A DNA stretch of 8,853 bases, taken from contig JAFSBP010000461.1 of assembly GCA_017437205.1 (NCBI GenBank), positions 1 through 8,853 on the forward strand, given 5' to 3'. This stretch comes from Lachnospiraceae bacterium. GTDB lineage: Bacteria > Bacillota > Clostridia > Lachnospirales > Lachnospiraceae. The translations under genes and the position numbers were made by a program. Below are positions 1 to 6,537 of the stretch, piece by piece; position 1 is the stretch's first letter, and each line of letters begins with the position of its first letter. Below the pieces are notes generated by a model, which was given only the letters and a program-made list of their open reading frames with translations, had not been told where the DNA came from and made no database searches.

Positions 1-314
1 ATCACGCGAATACCGCAGCGAAGCGAAACAGCAGCTACGATGTCGCGCTGGATGAGCTTGAGAACTGTTTTGCCGTGGCGTACTCAGTCGAGGAAGAATT
101 CGATGTCAAGGAGGTTGCCCGTATTATTGATGACTTTCTTGCGACGTTACCTCGGGAAAACCGCATCTTGTTTGTCCGCCGTTATTGGCACGGGGAGTCG
201 ATTGCGGATCTTGCAACGCTTTTTTCCATCAGTAGCCATCAAGTATCGGTTCGGCTCTTCCGAGTGCGGGAGAAGCTAAGGAAGCATTTGATCAGGGAAG
301 GAGTATATCTATGA
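1..314 (+). CDS. Sigma-70 family (ECF-type) RNA polymerase sigma factor, 3' part
   Basis: The frame is open from the window edge (first full codon at position 3) to TGA at 312-314, giving the last 103 residues of a protein whose start lies outside. The visible part matches sigma-70 region 4. An amphipathic segment with the motif LPRENRILFVRRYW leads into a helix-turn-helix (SIADLATLFSISSHQVSVRL), then a basic tail (REKLRKHL), which would bind the -35 promoter element. Region 2 should lie upstream and cannot be seen. The GTG at position 75 is internal and has no ribosome site, so it is not a start. The stop codon overlaps the next start as ATGA, showing translational coupling to the membrane protein that is probably its anti-sigma factor. 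Such pairs are common in Lachnospiraceae. The family assignment is firm; the regulon is unknown. Confidence 0.88.
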   Translation, partial: HANTAAKRNSSYDVALDELENCFAVAYSVEEEFDVKEVARIIDDFLATLPRENRILFVRRYWHGESIADLATLFSISSHQVSVRLFRVREKLRKHLIREGVYL

Positions 315-1531
315 GAAGGAAAAGGATTTCCGAAACCATTGGAAATATCAACGAGAAATATGTGGAGGAGGCAACTGCCTACACCGGAGGGAAAATTGTC
401 CGTCATGGTGGGTGGCTGAAATGGGTGGCTGTTGCAGCGAGCTGTGCGGTGGTGTTACTCGCTGGAATACTTCTGTTGCTACAGCTCTCAGGCGGAGAGA
501 CAAACTCGGTGTTATTGGGCGGCTTGCTCCGCCCATACAGAGAGGTTAAAATTAGTGGTGGAGAGAGTGGACTATATGTGTGGCCGTGGGAAGATAGGAC
601 CATATGTGAGAAATATTTGAGCATGACACTGGACGGCAGAAAATACGTATCCCGCGCGGGAGCGGTCAATCGACCCCTGAGCGAAGAAGCACTTGGTGAG
701 GTGATCGGTAGCTGCGAAGCGGAAGGGTATGATGACTACACGGATAAGGTCTATCATCAGACCTTCGAGGTGCGCCGGATCCTAGGCGTGAACGAGGAGC
801 GGCTGGTTGCTGCGGATATGGAAGGAGAGTTCTATGTGTTTATGCATGACGAGTATAATCCGCCGGCCACCTTTGGAGATCTTTTGGAGAGCTATAATCT
901 GTCGGAAAACTTGAAATTTAGCCGCTTTACTTTATGCGAAGGAATGAATGAAAAAGGGCATTTCCAGTTGGATAATGACGATGTGATCTGGCAGATATTG
1001 TCCGGTTGTCAAACGGCAGAGAATGTGGATGACAATTCTTGGAATCGCGGTGACCGAAATTATATCAGTTTTACCGCAACATCGGAGACGCTGGGGGCTT
1101 ACAAAAAAGTATTCTATGTGACTGAGGATGGATATGTATGGACGAATGTGCTTAACTGGGCATATCTCTATCACATCGGGGAGGGGGCTGCTGGGCAGAT
1201 CATCGAATACGCCACGGAGAATGGGAGCGAGGCAGAAATTGAACCGTATACTCAGTCACTGGCTGGTACGGTGGTCGAGATCGGTGAAGATTATATTCTG
1301 GTAGATGACTCCATTCTGTGTGAAAATCCGGAGGACGGAATGGTGTTTAGGGTGCCCGCAGATGATCAGCGGATCAGACGGTATATTGATCGCCTGAATA
1401 TTGAGACGGGGGATACCGTTATGATTCAGTTTACCGGGAAGATCGATGTGGAGGCAGGCAATGTGGTAAAAGGGGCTTACTATATCACAGAGGCGACGAT
1501 CACCGGCGGTGATGTGTGGGTCGCGGAATAA
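311..1531 (+). CDS. Single-pass membrane protein, putative anti-sigma factor
   Basis: This 406-residue protein starts at ATG 311, overlapping the sigma factor stop by four bases, with GGAAGGAG ending 7 bases upstream. Residues 1-37 are a short basic cytoplasmic head containing ISETIGNINEKYVEEA, a segment of the kind placed before the membrane helix in many clostridial partners of ECF sigma factors. One hydrophobic helix follows at about 38-59. The remaining 345 residues should be outside the cell. Near residues 318-398 a beta-rich segment starting GTVVEIGEDYILVDD and ending in GAYYITEATI suggests a small OB-like barrel; that fold is only a guess. The coupling and topology suggest that the head holds the sigma factor and the outer part senses a signal. 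No zinc-binding HxxxCxxC anti-sigma motif is visible, so the role is inferred from context, not from a recognised domain. Confidence 0.72.
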   Translation: MRRKRISETIGNINEKYVEEATAYTGGKIVRHGGWLKWVAVAASCAVVLLAGILLLLQLSGGETNSVLLGGLLRPYREVKISGGESGLYVWPWEDRTICEKYLSMTLDGRKYVSRAGAVNRPLSEEALGEVIGSCEAEGYDDYTDKVYHQTFEVRRILGVNEERLVAADMEGEFYVFMHDEYNPPATFGDLLESYNLSENLKFSRFTLCEGMNEKGHFQLDNDDVIWQILSGCQTAENVDDNSWNRGDRNYISFTATSETLGAYKKVFYVTEDGYVWTNVLNWAYLYHIGEGAAGQIIEYATENGSEAEIEPYTQSLAGTVVEIGEDYILVDDSILCENPEDGMVFRVPADDQRIRRYIDRLNIETGDTVMIQFTGKIDVEAGNVVKGAYYITEATITGGDVWVAE

Positions 1532-1545
1532 AGTGTTTTATGGGC

Positions 1546-1582
1546 GGGCTGTCGTGCTTAAGGTGCGGCAGTCCGGTTTTTT
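1546..1582 (+). terminator. Intrinsic terminator of the sigma/anti-sigma operon
   Basis: A 12-bp stem (GGGCTGTCGTGC with GTGCGGCAGTCC, including four G-U pairs) closes a TTAAG loop and is followed by GG and six T residues at 1577-1582. It lies 15 bases after the stop codon and fits a rho-independent terminator. It separates this operon from the promoter at 1605. Confidence 0.85.
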
Positions 1583-1604
1583 CTGTGCGTAAGGGGATAA
1601 AGAG

Positions 1605-1633
1605 TTGAGTTCCGGCAGAAAATATGATAAAAT
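1605..1633 (+). promoter_or_regulatory. Sigma-A-type promoter for the fusion gene
   Basis: TTGAGT (1605-1610) and TAAAAT (1628-1633) are spaced by 17 bases, with four and five matches to the -35 and -10 consensus. Being just behind a terminator and before a gene makes it likely. Transcription would start near 1640 and give a leader of about 115 nt. Confidence 0.6.
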
Positions 1634-1639
1634 GAGCCT

Positions 1640-1754
1640 TGCAGAGCTCTGTGCGTGCACAAAGAACTCTATAAAGGTTTGAGGATTCGGTATTGCATCG
1701 CGGGACGGCGGCATTTGTATAGATGGCACTGCGGTGGCCGGAGGAGGAAGAAAA
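1640..1754 (+). promoter_or_regulatory. Structured 5' leader of the phosphoesterase-deacylase gene
   Basis: The stretch between the predicted transcript start and the ATG at 1755 contains a stem-loop at 1643-1670. AGAG pairs with CTCT, TCT with AGA and GTG with CAC around a CGTG loop, with one A-C mismatch and an AA bulge. It overlaps the 10-base palindrome CAGAGCTCTG. The rest shows no riboswitch or T-box hallmark that I recognise. A regulatory role is possible but unproven. Confidence 0.3.
1740..1750 (+). promoter_or_regulatory. Ribosome binding site that fixes the start at 1755
   Basis: GGAGGAGGAAG contains a full AGGAGG ending 7 bases before ATG 1755. A GTG at 1734 is in frame but would place this site inside the coding region and has no good site of its own, so 1755 is preferred. 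Confidence 0.8.
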
Positions 1755-3470
1755 ATGAGGACAACGATTCAAAAGATAGAGGCTGCACATGGACAGAGGA
1801 TCATCGCCGTGAGCGACATTCACGGGCATTTGAATCATCTGATCCAGCTGCTCAGAAAAGTGAATTATTCCGGCAATGATATTCTGGTGATTGTGGGCGA
1901 TCTGGTGGACAAAGGTCCGGACAGTCTGCGCACGCTTCAGTATGTGATGGAGCTTTCTGATCGGGAGCAGGTGTATGTCTCCATGGGGAATGTGGATCTG
2001 CATCGGCTTCAGTTTCTGACGGATGAGACCGAGGGTGCAGATGCGCGTTTTTGTCAGTTTGTCCGCTGGATGAAGGAGTGCTGGGGCGGTGGACTGATCA
2101 CGGATATGATGGCGGATATCGGGCTTCTTGTGGATAAGCTGACCGAGGAAAATGCAGCTGAATACCGCGCGAGGCTGCGGGATCATTTCCATGAGGAAAT
2201 CGCTTTTTTGGCATCCCGTCCGGTGGTTTTAGAATCGGGAAGATATATTTTCGTCCACGGGGGATTGCCTACGGACGACCTGACGCAGGTGGAAGGGCTT
2301 CCTGCGGAGCCGTTTCTAAAAAACGATGCTTTTTTGAAAAAGGAGTATTTTTTTGAGCGATATATGGTTGTGGGCCATTGGCCGGTCTGCCTTTATGACG
2401 ACCAAAAAGAGTGCGTGGCACCGATCTTTGAGCAGAAGAAAAATATCATCGCAATCGACGGCGGCTGTGGGCTAAAGCAGGTGGGCCAGTTGAATGCGCT
2501 GTTGATCCCGGATCAGGACGCAGAGATGAGTGAACTTTCATGGGAGTTTTTCGACGAGTTCCCTTGTGCGATTGCATTGGAAGATCAAGAGCCTGTGGCA
2601 CCTGCCATCCATATTCAATATTTTGACAGTGAGGTGGAACTTTTGGAGGAGCGGGGAGATATGCTTTTGCTTCGGCATCTGAGCTCCGGACGGGAGTTTT
2701 TGGTTCCGACAGGGCATACCTGGCAGAAGATGGGACTTAAGATCCGCGGTCAGGAGGAACCTACGACGGGAGAGCTTCACTGTGACGATTACTGTGATGA
2801 AAGATTGGAAATAAAGGCAGGAGATGAGCTTTCAGTGATCTGGGAGACGTCTATCGGCTGTTATGTAAAGTGTCGCGGACGAATCGGCTGGTATTGCGGG
2901 CCGATGGAGAAGCGAAGCGAGACGCTGGAATTGGTAGTCGGAAGACCGCATGATACAAAGTATCGCAGAGAGCGGGAACTGACCACATATGACCTCCTTG
3001 ACCGGCTGGAGATGAATTATTCACGGATCGATCACGGCGAGGCGAAAACAATGGAGGCCTGCGCGGCGGTGGACGAAAAGCTTGACGCGGTAATCTGCAA
3101 GAACCTGTTTTTGCGCAATCAGCAGAAGACGAAATTCTACCTGTTGATGATGCCGGGCGATAAAAAATTTAAGACAAAGGAATTGTCAAAGCAGATAAAC
3201 AGTGCCCGCCTCTCCTTTGCGGAGCCAGAGTTTATGCAGAAATTTCTTCACATTTCTCCGGGTTCAGTCAGCGTGATGGGCCTGATGAACGACACTGAGA
3301 ATCAGGTGCAGTTGTTGATTGACCGGGATGTGTTAAACGGTGAGTATTTTGGGTGTCACCCTTGCGTGAATACATCTAGTCTGCGGATCAGTCTGAAGGA
3401 GTTGACAGAGGTGTTTTTGTCCGCAATCCACCATGAGCCGGTGTTTGTGGACCTTACCGGTGAGGGCTGA
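1755..3470 (+). CDS. Metallophosphoesterase fused to a ProX/YbaK-type aminoacyl-tRNA deacylase
   Basis: This is a 571-residue soluble protein in one unbroken frame. Residues 15-260 form a calcineurin-like (PPP/ApaH-like) phosphoesterase: DIHG (D21, H23), GDLVDKG (D49, D52), GNVD (N79), VHGG (H168) and GHWP (H208), then IDGGCG and GQLNALLI. These residues would hold two metal ions. The usual GNH[D/E] histidine is Val80. Residues 345-385 look like an SH3-type barrel ending in RIGWYCG. Residues 410-568 match the prolyl-tRNA deacylase ProX of the YbaK/INS superfamily: YDLLDRL, KNLFLRN (K449), LLMMPGDKKF, ARLSFAEPE, PGSVSVMGLMND and GCHPCVNTSSL. ProX hydrolyses Ala-tRNA(Pro) in known relatives. 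No ribosome site or start is seen at the domain junction, so two separate proteins are unlikely. The gene has its own promoter and lies upstream of nadE. The exact substrates of either half are unknown. Confidence 0.88.
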   Translation: MRTTIQKIEAAHGQRIIAVSDIHGHLNHLIQLLRKVNYSGNDILVIVGDLVDKGPDSLRTLQYVMELSDREQVYVSMGNVDLHRLQFLTDETEGADARFCQFVRWMKECWGGGLITDMMADIGLLVDKLTEENAAEYRARLRDHFHEEIAFLASRPVVLESGRYIFVHGGLPTDDLTQVEGLPAEPFLKNDAFLKKEYFFERYMVVGHWPVCLYDDQKECVAPIFEQKKNIIAIDGGCGLKQVGQLNALLIPDQDAEMSELSWEFFDEFPCAIALEDQEPVAPAIHIQYFDSEVELLEERGDMLLLRHLSSGREFLVPTGHTWQKMGLKIRGQEEPTTGELHCDDYCDERLEIKAGDELSVIWETSIGCYVKCRGRIGWYCGPMEKRSETLELVVGRPHDTKYRRERELTTYDLLDRLEMNYSRIDHGEAKTMEACAAVDEKLDAVICKNLFLRNQQKTKFYLLMMPGDKKFKTKELSKQINSARLSFAEPEFMQKFLHISPGSVSVMGLMNDTENQVQLLIDRDVLNGEYFGCHPCVNTSSLRISLKELTEVFLSAIHHEPVFVDLTGEG

Positions 3471-3487
3471 GGCGGAAAAGGATTTTG

Positions 3488-3517
3488 TTGACGGAGTCGA
3501 AGGTTATGGAGTATAAT
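3488..3517 (+). promoter_or_regulatory. Near-consensus sigma-A promoter of nadE
   Basis: TTGACG (3488-3493) is separated by 18 bases from a perfect TATAAT (3512-3517). It begins 17 bases after the stop of the upstream gene. Transcription should start near 3524, giving a leader of about 40 nt. No terminator is seen between the upstream stop and this promoter, so some read-through is possible. Confidence 0.85.
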
Positions 3518-3563
3518 GTGAGAAATATGTTTGTGAACATACAGAGAGAGTGAGGAATAATCC

Positions 3564-5501
3564 ATGAATGATCATTTTCTTAGAGTGGCAGCCGCTACCC
3601 CGAAGATTAGGGTGGCTGACCCGGAGTATAACTTAAGTCAAATTAAGGCACAGATCAGCGCATGCAGAGAGAAGGGAGCGAAGGTTATCGTTTTCCCGGA
3701 ACTGTGTATCTGCGGTTATACCTGTGGTGATCTTTTACTGCAGAGCAGTCTGGTGGATGCGTGCATGGAGGCACTGCGCAAATTAGCGTATTCGACGCGA
3801 AAGGTGGATGCGGTGATCGCGGTAGGGCTTCCGATGGAGAAGGGCATGCGCCTTTATAATGTGGCGGCCATTCTGCACCGCGGAAGAGTACTTGGCTTCG
3901 TGCCGAAGAAAAATGTACCCAATTATTCTGAGTTTTATGAGAAGAGATATTTTAGCGCCGGCGATGAGGTGGCGGAGCCGGTGATGTTCACCGACGAAAA
4001 GGGCGAGACATATCCGGTGCCGTTTGGAACAAATATTTTGCTTGCCTGTGAGAATATCCCTGAGTTAGTGATTGCGGCGGAAATCTGCGAGGATGTGTGG
4101 GTTCCCTGTCCTCCGAGCACTGCGCATACATTGGCGGGCGCGACAGTAATCGTGAATACATCGGCCAGCAATGCGCTGACCGGAAAGAGCGAGTACCGCT
4201 ATCAGCTGATCACCGGACAGTCTGCAAGACTGGTTTGCGGCTATGTTTTGGCCAATGCGGGCGAGGGCGAGTCCACGCAGGATGTGGTATTCTCCGGACA
4301 CAATCTGATTGCAGAAGATGGAACAGTTTTGGCAGAGTCTGAGCAGTTTGGTTTCGGTGCAATCTATGGGGATCTGGATTTGGAGCGTATCCGCAGTGAG
4401 CGCAGAAGATTGGGAAGCATCCCGGCGGACAGTACGGTGTATTGTACTGTGAACTTTACCTTGGAGAAAGAAGAACTGGAATTAGACCGATATATTGATC
4501 CGTCACCTTTCGTTCCACGTGAGGAAGCTACGAAAGAAAAGCGGTGTGAGGAGATTTTGACGATTCAGGCGATGGGTCTGAAAAAGCGTCTTGAGCACAC
4601 TCGCTGTACCTGTGCGGTACTTGGTATTTCCGGCGGCCTGGATTCGACGATGGCACTTTTGGTGACGGCCCGCACCTTTGATTTGCTTGGTTTACCCAGA
4701 AGTGGGATCGTGGCAGTGACCATGCCGGGATTCGGGACCACAGACCGCACTTACACGAATGCCTGTACGATGGTGAAAAAATTGGGTGCGACCCTCCGCG
4801 AGGTGAGCATTCGTGACGCGGTGACCGTGCATTTTAAGGACATCGGTCACGATATTTCTGTGAAAAACGTGACATATGAGAACGCTCAGGCCAGAGAGCG
4901 TACCCAGATTTTGATGGATATGGCCAATGACTTAAATGGTATGGTCATCGGCACGGGCGATCTGTCTGAGCTGGCGCTTGGCTGGGCCACCTACAACGGT
5001 GATCATATGTCTATGTACAGCGTGAACGGTTCGGTGCCGAAGACATTGATGCGCCATTTAGTGCGCCATTATGCGGACACCTGCGATGATCGGGAGTTGA
5101 CAGAGGTACTTTACGATGTGCTGGATACACCGGTGAGCCCCGAACTTCTTCCCCCGGAGGAGGATGGAAACATTGCCCAGAAGACGGAAGATTTGGTGGG
5201 ACCCTACGAACTTCACGACTTCTTCCTGTACTATATCCTTCGTTTCGGCTATCGACCGGCGAAAATCTATCGCATGGCAAAGCATGCCTTTGCCGGTCAG
5301 TACGACGATAAGACCATTTACAAGTGGCTGCGCACCTTCTATTGGCGCTTCTTTGCCCAGCAGTTCAAACGGTCCTGTCTGCCCGATGGCCCGAAGGTGG
5401 GAAGCGTGGACGTTTCTCCCAGAGGGGGACTTAGAATGCCCAGTGACGCATCGTCGGCACTTTGGATGAAAGAGATGGACGAGCTTGATCCGGAGAAATA
5501 A
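3564..5501 (+). CDS. nadE: Glutamine-dependent NAD+ synthetase
   Basis: The enzyme makes NAD+ from nicotinic acid adenine dinucleotide and ATP, using ammonia cut from glutamine by its own N-terminal domain. The 645-residue length fits the two-domain glutamine-dependent form. Residues 1-290 are a nitrilase-type amidase with the catalytic triad Glu46 (VFPELCICGYTCGDLL), Lys115 (PKKNVPNYSEFYEKRYF) and Cys175 (AEICEDVWVPCPPS). Residues 330-640 are the synthetase, with the ATP pyrophosphatase loop SGGLDST at 356-362 and the downstream GTGDLSELALGW and YNGDHMSMYSVN motifs. The start at ATG 3564 is preceded by GAGTGAGGA (3547-3555), a modest ribosome site. It has its own strong promoter and is followed after 18 bases by a LysR-type regulator gene, probably on the same transcript. 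All key residues are present, so it should be active. Confidence 0.97.
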   Translation: MNDHFLRVAAATPKIRVADPEYNLSQIKAQISACREKGAKVIVFPELCICGYTCGDLLLQSSLVDACMEALRKLAYSTRKVDAVIAVGLPMEKGMRLYNVAAILHRGRVLGFVPKKNVPNYSEFYEKRYFSAGDEVAEPVMFTDEKGETYPVPFGTNILLACENIPELVIAAEICEDVWVPCPPSTAHTLAGATVIVNTSASNALTGKSEYRYQLITGQSARLVCGYVLANAGEGESTQDVVFSGHNLIAEDGTVLAESEQFGFGAIYGDLDLERIRSERRRLGSIPADSTVYCTVNFTLEKEELELDRYIDPSPFVPREEATKEKRCEEILTIQAMGLKKRLEHTRCTCAVLGISGGLDSTMALLVTARTFDLLGLPRSGIVAVTMPGFGTTDRTYTNACTMVKKLGATLREVSIRDAVTVHFKDIGHDISVKNVTYENAQARERTQILMDMANDLNGMVIGTGDLSELALGWATYNGDHMSMYSVNGSVPKTLMRHLVRHYADTCDDRELTEVLYDVLDTPVSPELLPPEEDGNIAQKTEDLVGPYELHDFFLYYILRFGYRPAKIYRMAKHAFAGQYDDKTIYKWLRTFYWRFFAQQFKRSCLPDGPKVGSVDVSPRGGLRMPSDASSALWMKEMDELDPEK

Positions 5502-5519
5502 TCCGGCGGGAGGAGTTTT

Positions 5520-6407
5520 ATGGAACTTCAGCAGTTAAGATATTTTAAGGCAGTGGCAGATATAGGTAAAATTTCTGATGCGGCAGAATCATTATTTATC
5601 TCAGCTCCTGCGCTGAGTACATCCATATCGCGCTTGGAGAAGGAACTGGGTATGCAGTTGTTTGACCGCACGAGCAACCGGATATCTTTAAATCCTCAGG
5701 GACGGATATTTTTGAAACATGTCAATCAGGTATTTGGCTGTCTGGAGAGCGCAAAACAGGAGTTGCAACATAGTTTGCAGCAGCAGGGACCGCATATTTC
5801 CATTGTCAGTGTCAATTCTACCATGTGGATAGATTTGATCGCAGCCTTTACATCAGAGTTTACGAAGTATACTCTGTCTTGTTCCACGATTTCATTGGAT
5901 GGTCTGGCTGCGGAAGGGCTTTCTAATCAATACAGTTTTTTGTTGGCTTACGAGAGTGATATCCCGCCGTTTTATGCCGACAAACTGGACAGTATTTTTC
6001 TTTTTGAAACCTGTCTGACAGTTGCACTCCACAAGGATCATCCGCTGGCACAGAAGACGGAAATTGATATCCGTATGCTGACAGACGAGAGAATCTTTAT
6101 GACTGCTCCGGGAGGCCCCGTGCATGAGCGGATAAGACAATTGTATTTGTTCTATGATATCCCTTTTCCGAAGGATAACTCCTACGCTTTTCTGGCACGG
6201 CAAAAGATGGTTGCGGAGAATATGGGGATAACGTTTGTCAGTAAGCATGCGGATGCTCTCCATAATCCGAACATTCGTTATGTTCCTCTGATCGATCCGT
6301 TTGGTCCGTGGAAGGCACGTTTATACTGGCGTAAAGACCGGACGTTTTCAGAATATGAGAACTCTTTCCGAGACTTTACCAATCACTTTTTTCAAGATCT
6401 GCATTAA
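5520..6407 (+). CDS. LysR-type transcriptional regulator
   Basis: This 295-residue protein begins with the typical LysR DNA-binding domain (residues 1-62): LQQLRYFKAVADIGKISDAA, a recognition helix in SAPALSTSISRLEKELG, then QLFDRTSNRISLNPQG. A linker helix runs to about 88, and residues 90-290 are the periplasmic-binding-protein-like effector domain, much less conserved, so the inducer cannot be read. ATG 5520 follows GGGAGGAG with good spacing, and only 18 bases separate it from nadE, with no promoter between, so it is probably co-transcribed with nadE. The next gene downstream, on the same strand, encodes an MFS transporter with its own promoter region, the most likely regulatory target. 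LysR proteins often control a neighbouring transporter and themselves; here that is inference. Confidence 0.93.
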   Translation: MELQQLRYFKAVADIGKISDAAESLFISAPALSTSISRLEKELGMQLFDRTSNRISLNPQGRIFLKHVNQVFGCLESAKQELQHSLQQQGPHISIVSVNSTMWIDLIAAFTSEFTKYTLSCSTISLDGLAAEGLSNQYSFLLAYESDIPPFYADKLDSIFLFETCLTVALHKDHPLAQKTEIDIRMLTDERIFMTAPGGPVHERIRQLYLFYDIPFPKDNSYAFLARQKMVAENMGITFVSKHADALHNPNIRYVPLIDPFGPWKARLYWRKDRTFSEYENSFRDFTNHFFQDLH

Positions 6408-6426
6408 GTCTAAGTTATGCTCCGGT

Positions 6427-6441
6427 AATTATCCTGTAATT
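6427..6441 (+). promoter_or_regulatory. AT-rich dyad, possible operator upstream of the MFS gene
   Basis: AATTA and TAATT form a perfect inverted repeat with a 5-base spacer (TCCTG). It abuts and slightly overlaps the proposed -35 element at 6440. Its spacing does not exactly match the T-N11-A LysR box, so binding by the adjacent LysR regulator is only a possibility. Confidence 0.3.
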
Positions 6442-6468
6442 GTAGCAGGCTGACAAGAGTGTTATACT
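6440..6468 (+). promoter_or_regulatory. Probable promoter of the MFS transporter gene
   Basis: TTGTAG (6440-6445) and TATACT (6463-6468) are 17 bases apart. The -10 element matches at five of six bases, while the -35 matches at only three, the pattern expected of a promoter that needs an activator. The transcript start would fall near 6475. Confidence 0.5.
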
Positions 6469-6470
6469 AT

Positions 6471-6501
6471 GCCGAGGATGTCAAAAAATGGCACCCTCGG
6501 C
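6471..6501 (+). other. GC-rich stem-loop between the LysR and MFS genes
   Basis: GCCGAGG pairs perfectly with CCTCGGC, and after one A-C mismatch TGTCA pairs with TGGCA around an all-A loop. There is no U-run after it (ATTAAAATTT follows), so it is a poor terminator. It may be a weak terminator for the LysR transcript, or a 5' structure or operator of the MFS transcript, because the predicted start lies inside its left arm. Confidence 0.5.
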
Positions 6502-6523
6502 ATTAAAATTTAAGAAGACAAAC

Positions 6524-6535
6524 AGGAAGTGGGAG
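6524..6535 (+). promoter_or_regulatory. Ribosome binding region of the MFS gene
   Basis: AGGAAG (6524-6529) lies 8 bases before ATG 6538, and GGGAG (6531-6535) lies 8 bases before a second in-frame ATG at 6544. The in-frame GTG at 6529 overlaps these signals and is not a credible start. Confidence 0.6.
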
Positions 6536-6537
6536 AT

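Noticed and set aside
1500..2192. A 230-codon open frame on the minus strand opposite the phosphoesterase gene
   Set aside because: It lies antisense to conserved phosphoesterase motifs, is low in recognisable structure and has no credible ribosome site. It is a shadow of the real gene.
3440..3475. ACCGGT-centred dyad at the end of the fusion gene as a terminator
   Set aside because: It lies within the coding end, is short and lacks a T-run.
5892..6263. A 123-codon minus-strand frame opposite the LysR effector domain
   Set aside because: It has no ribosome site or recognisable domain and is antisense to a clear LysR protein.
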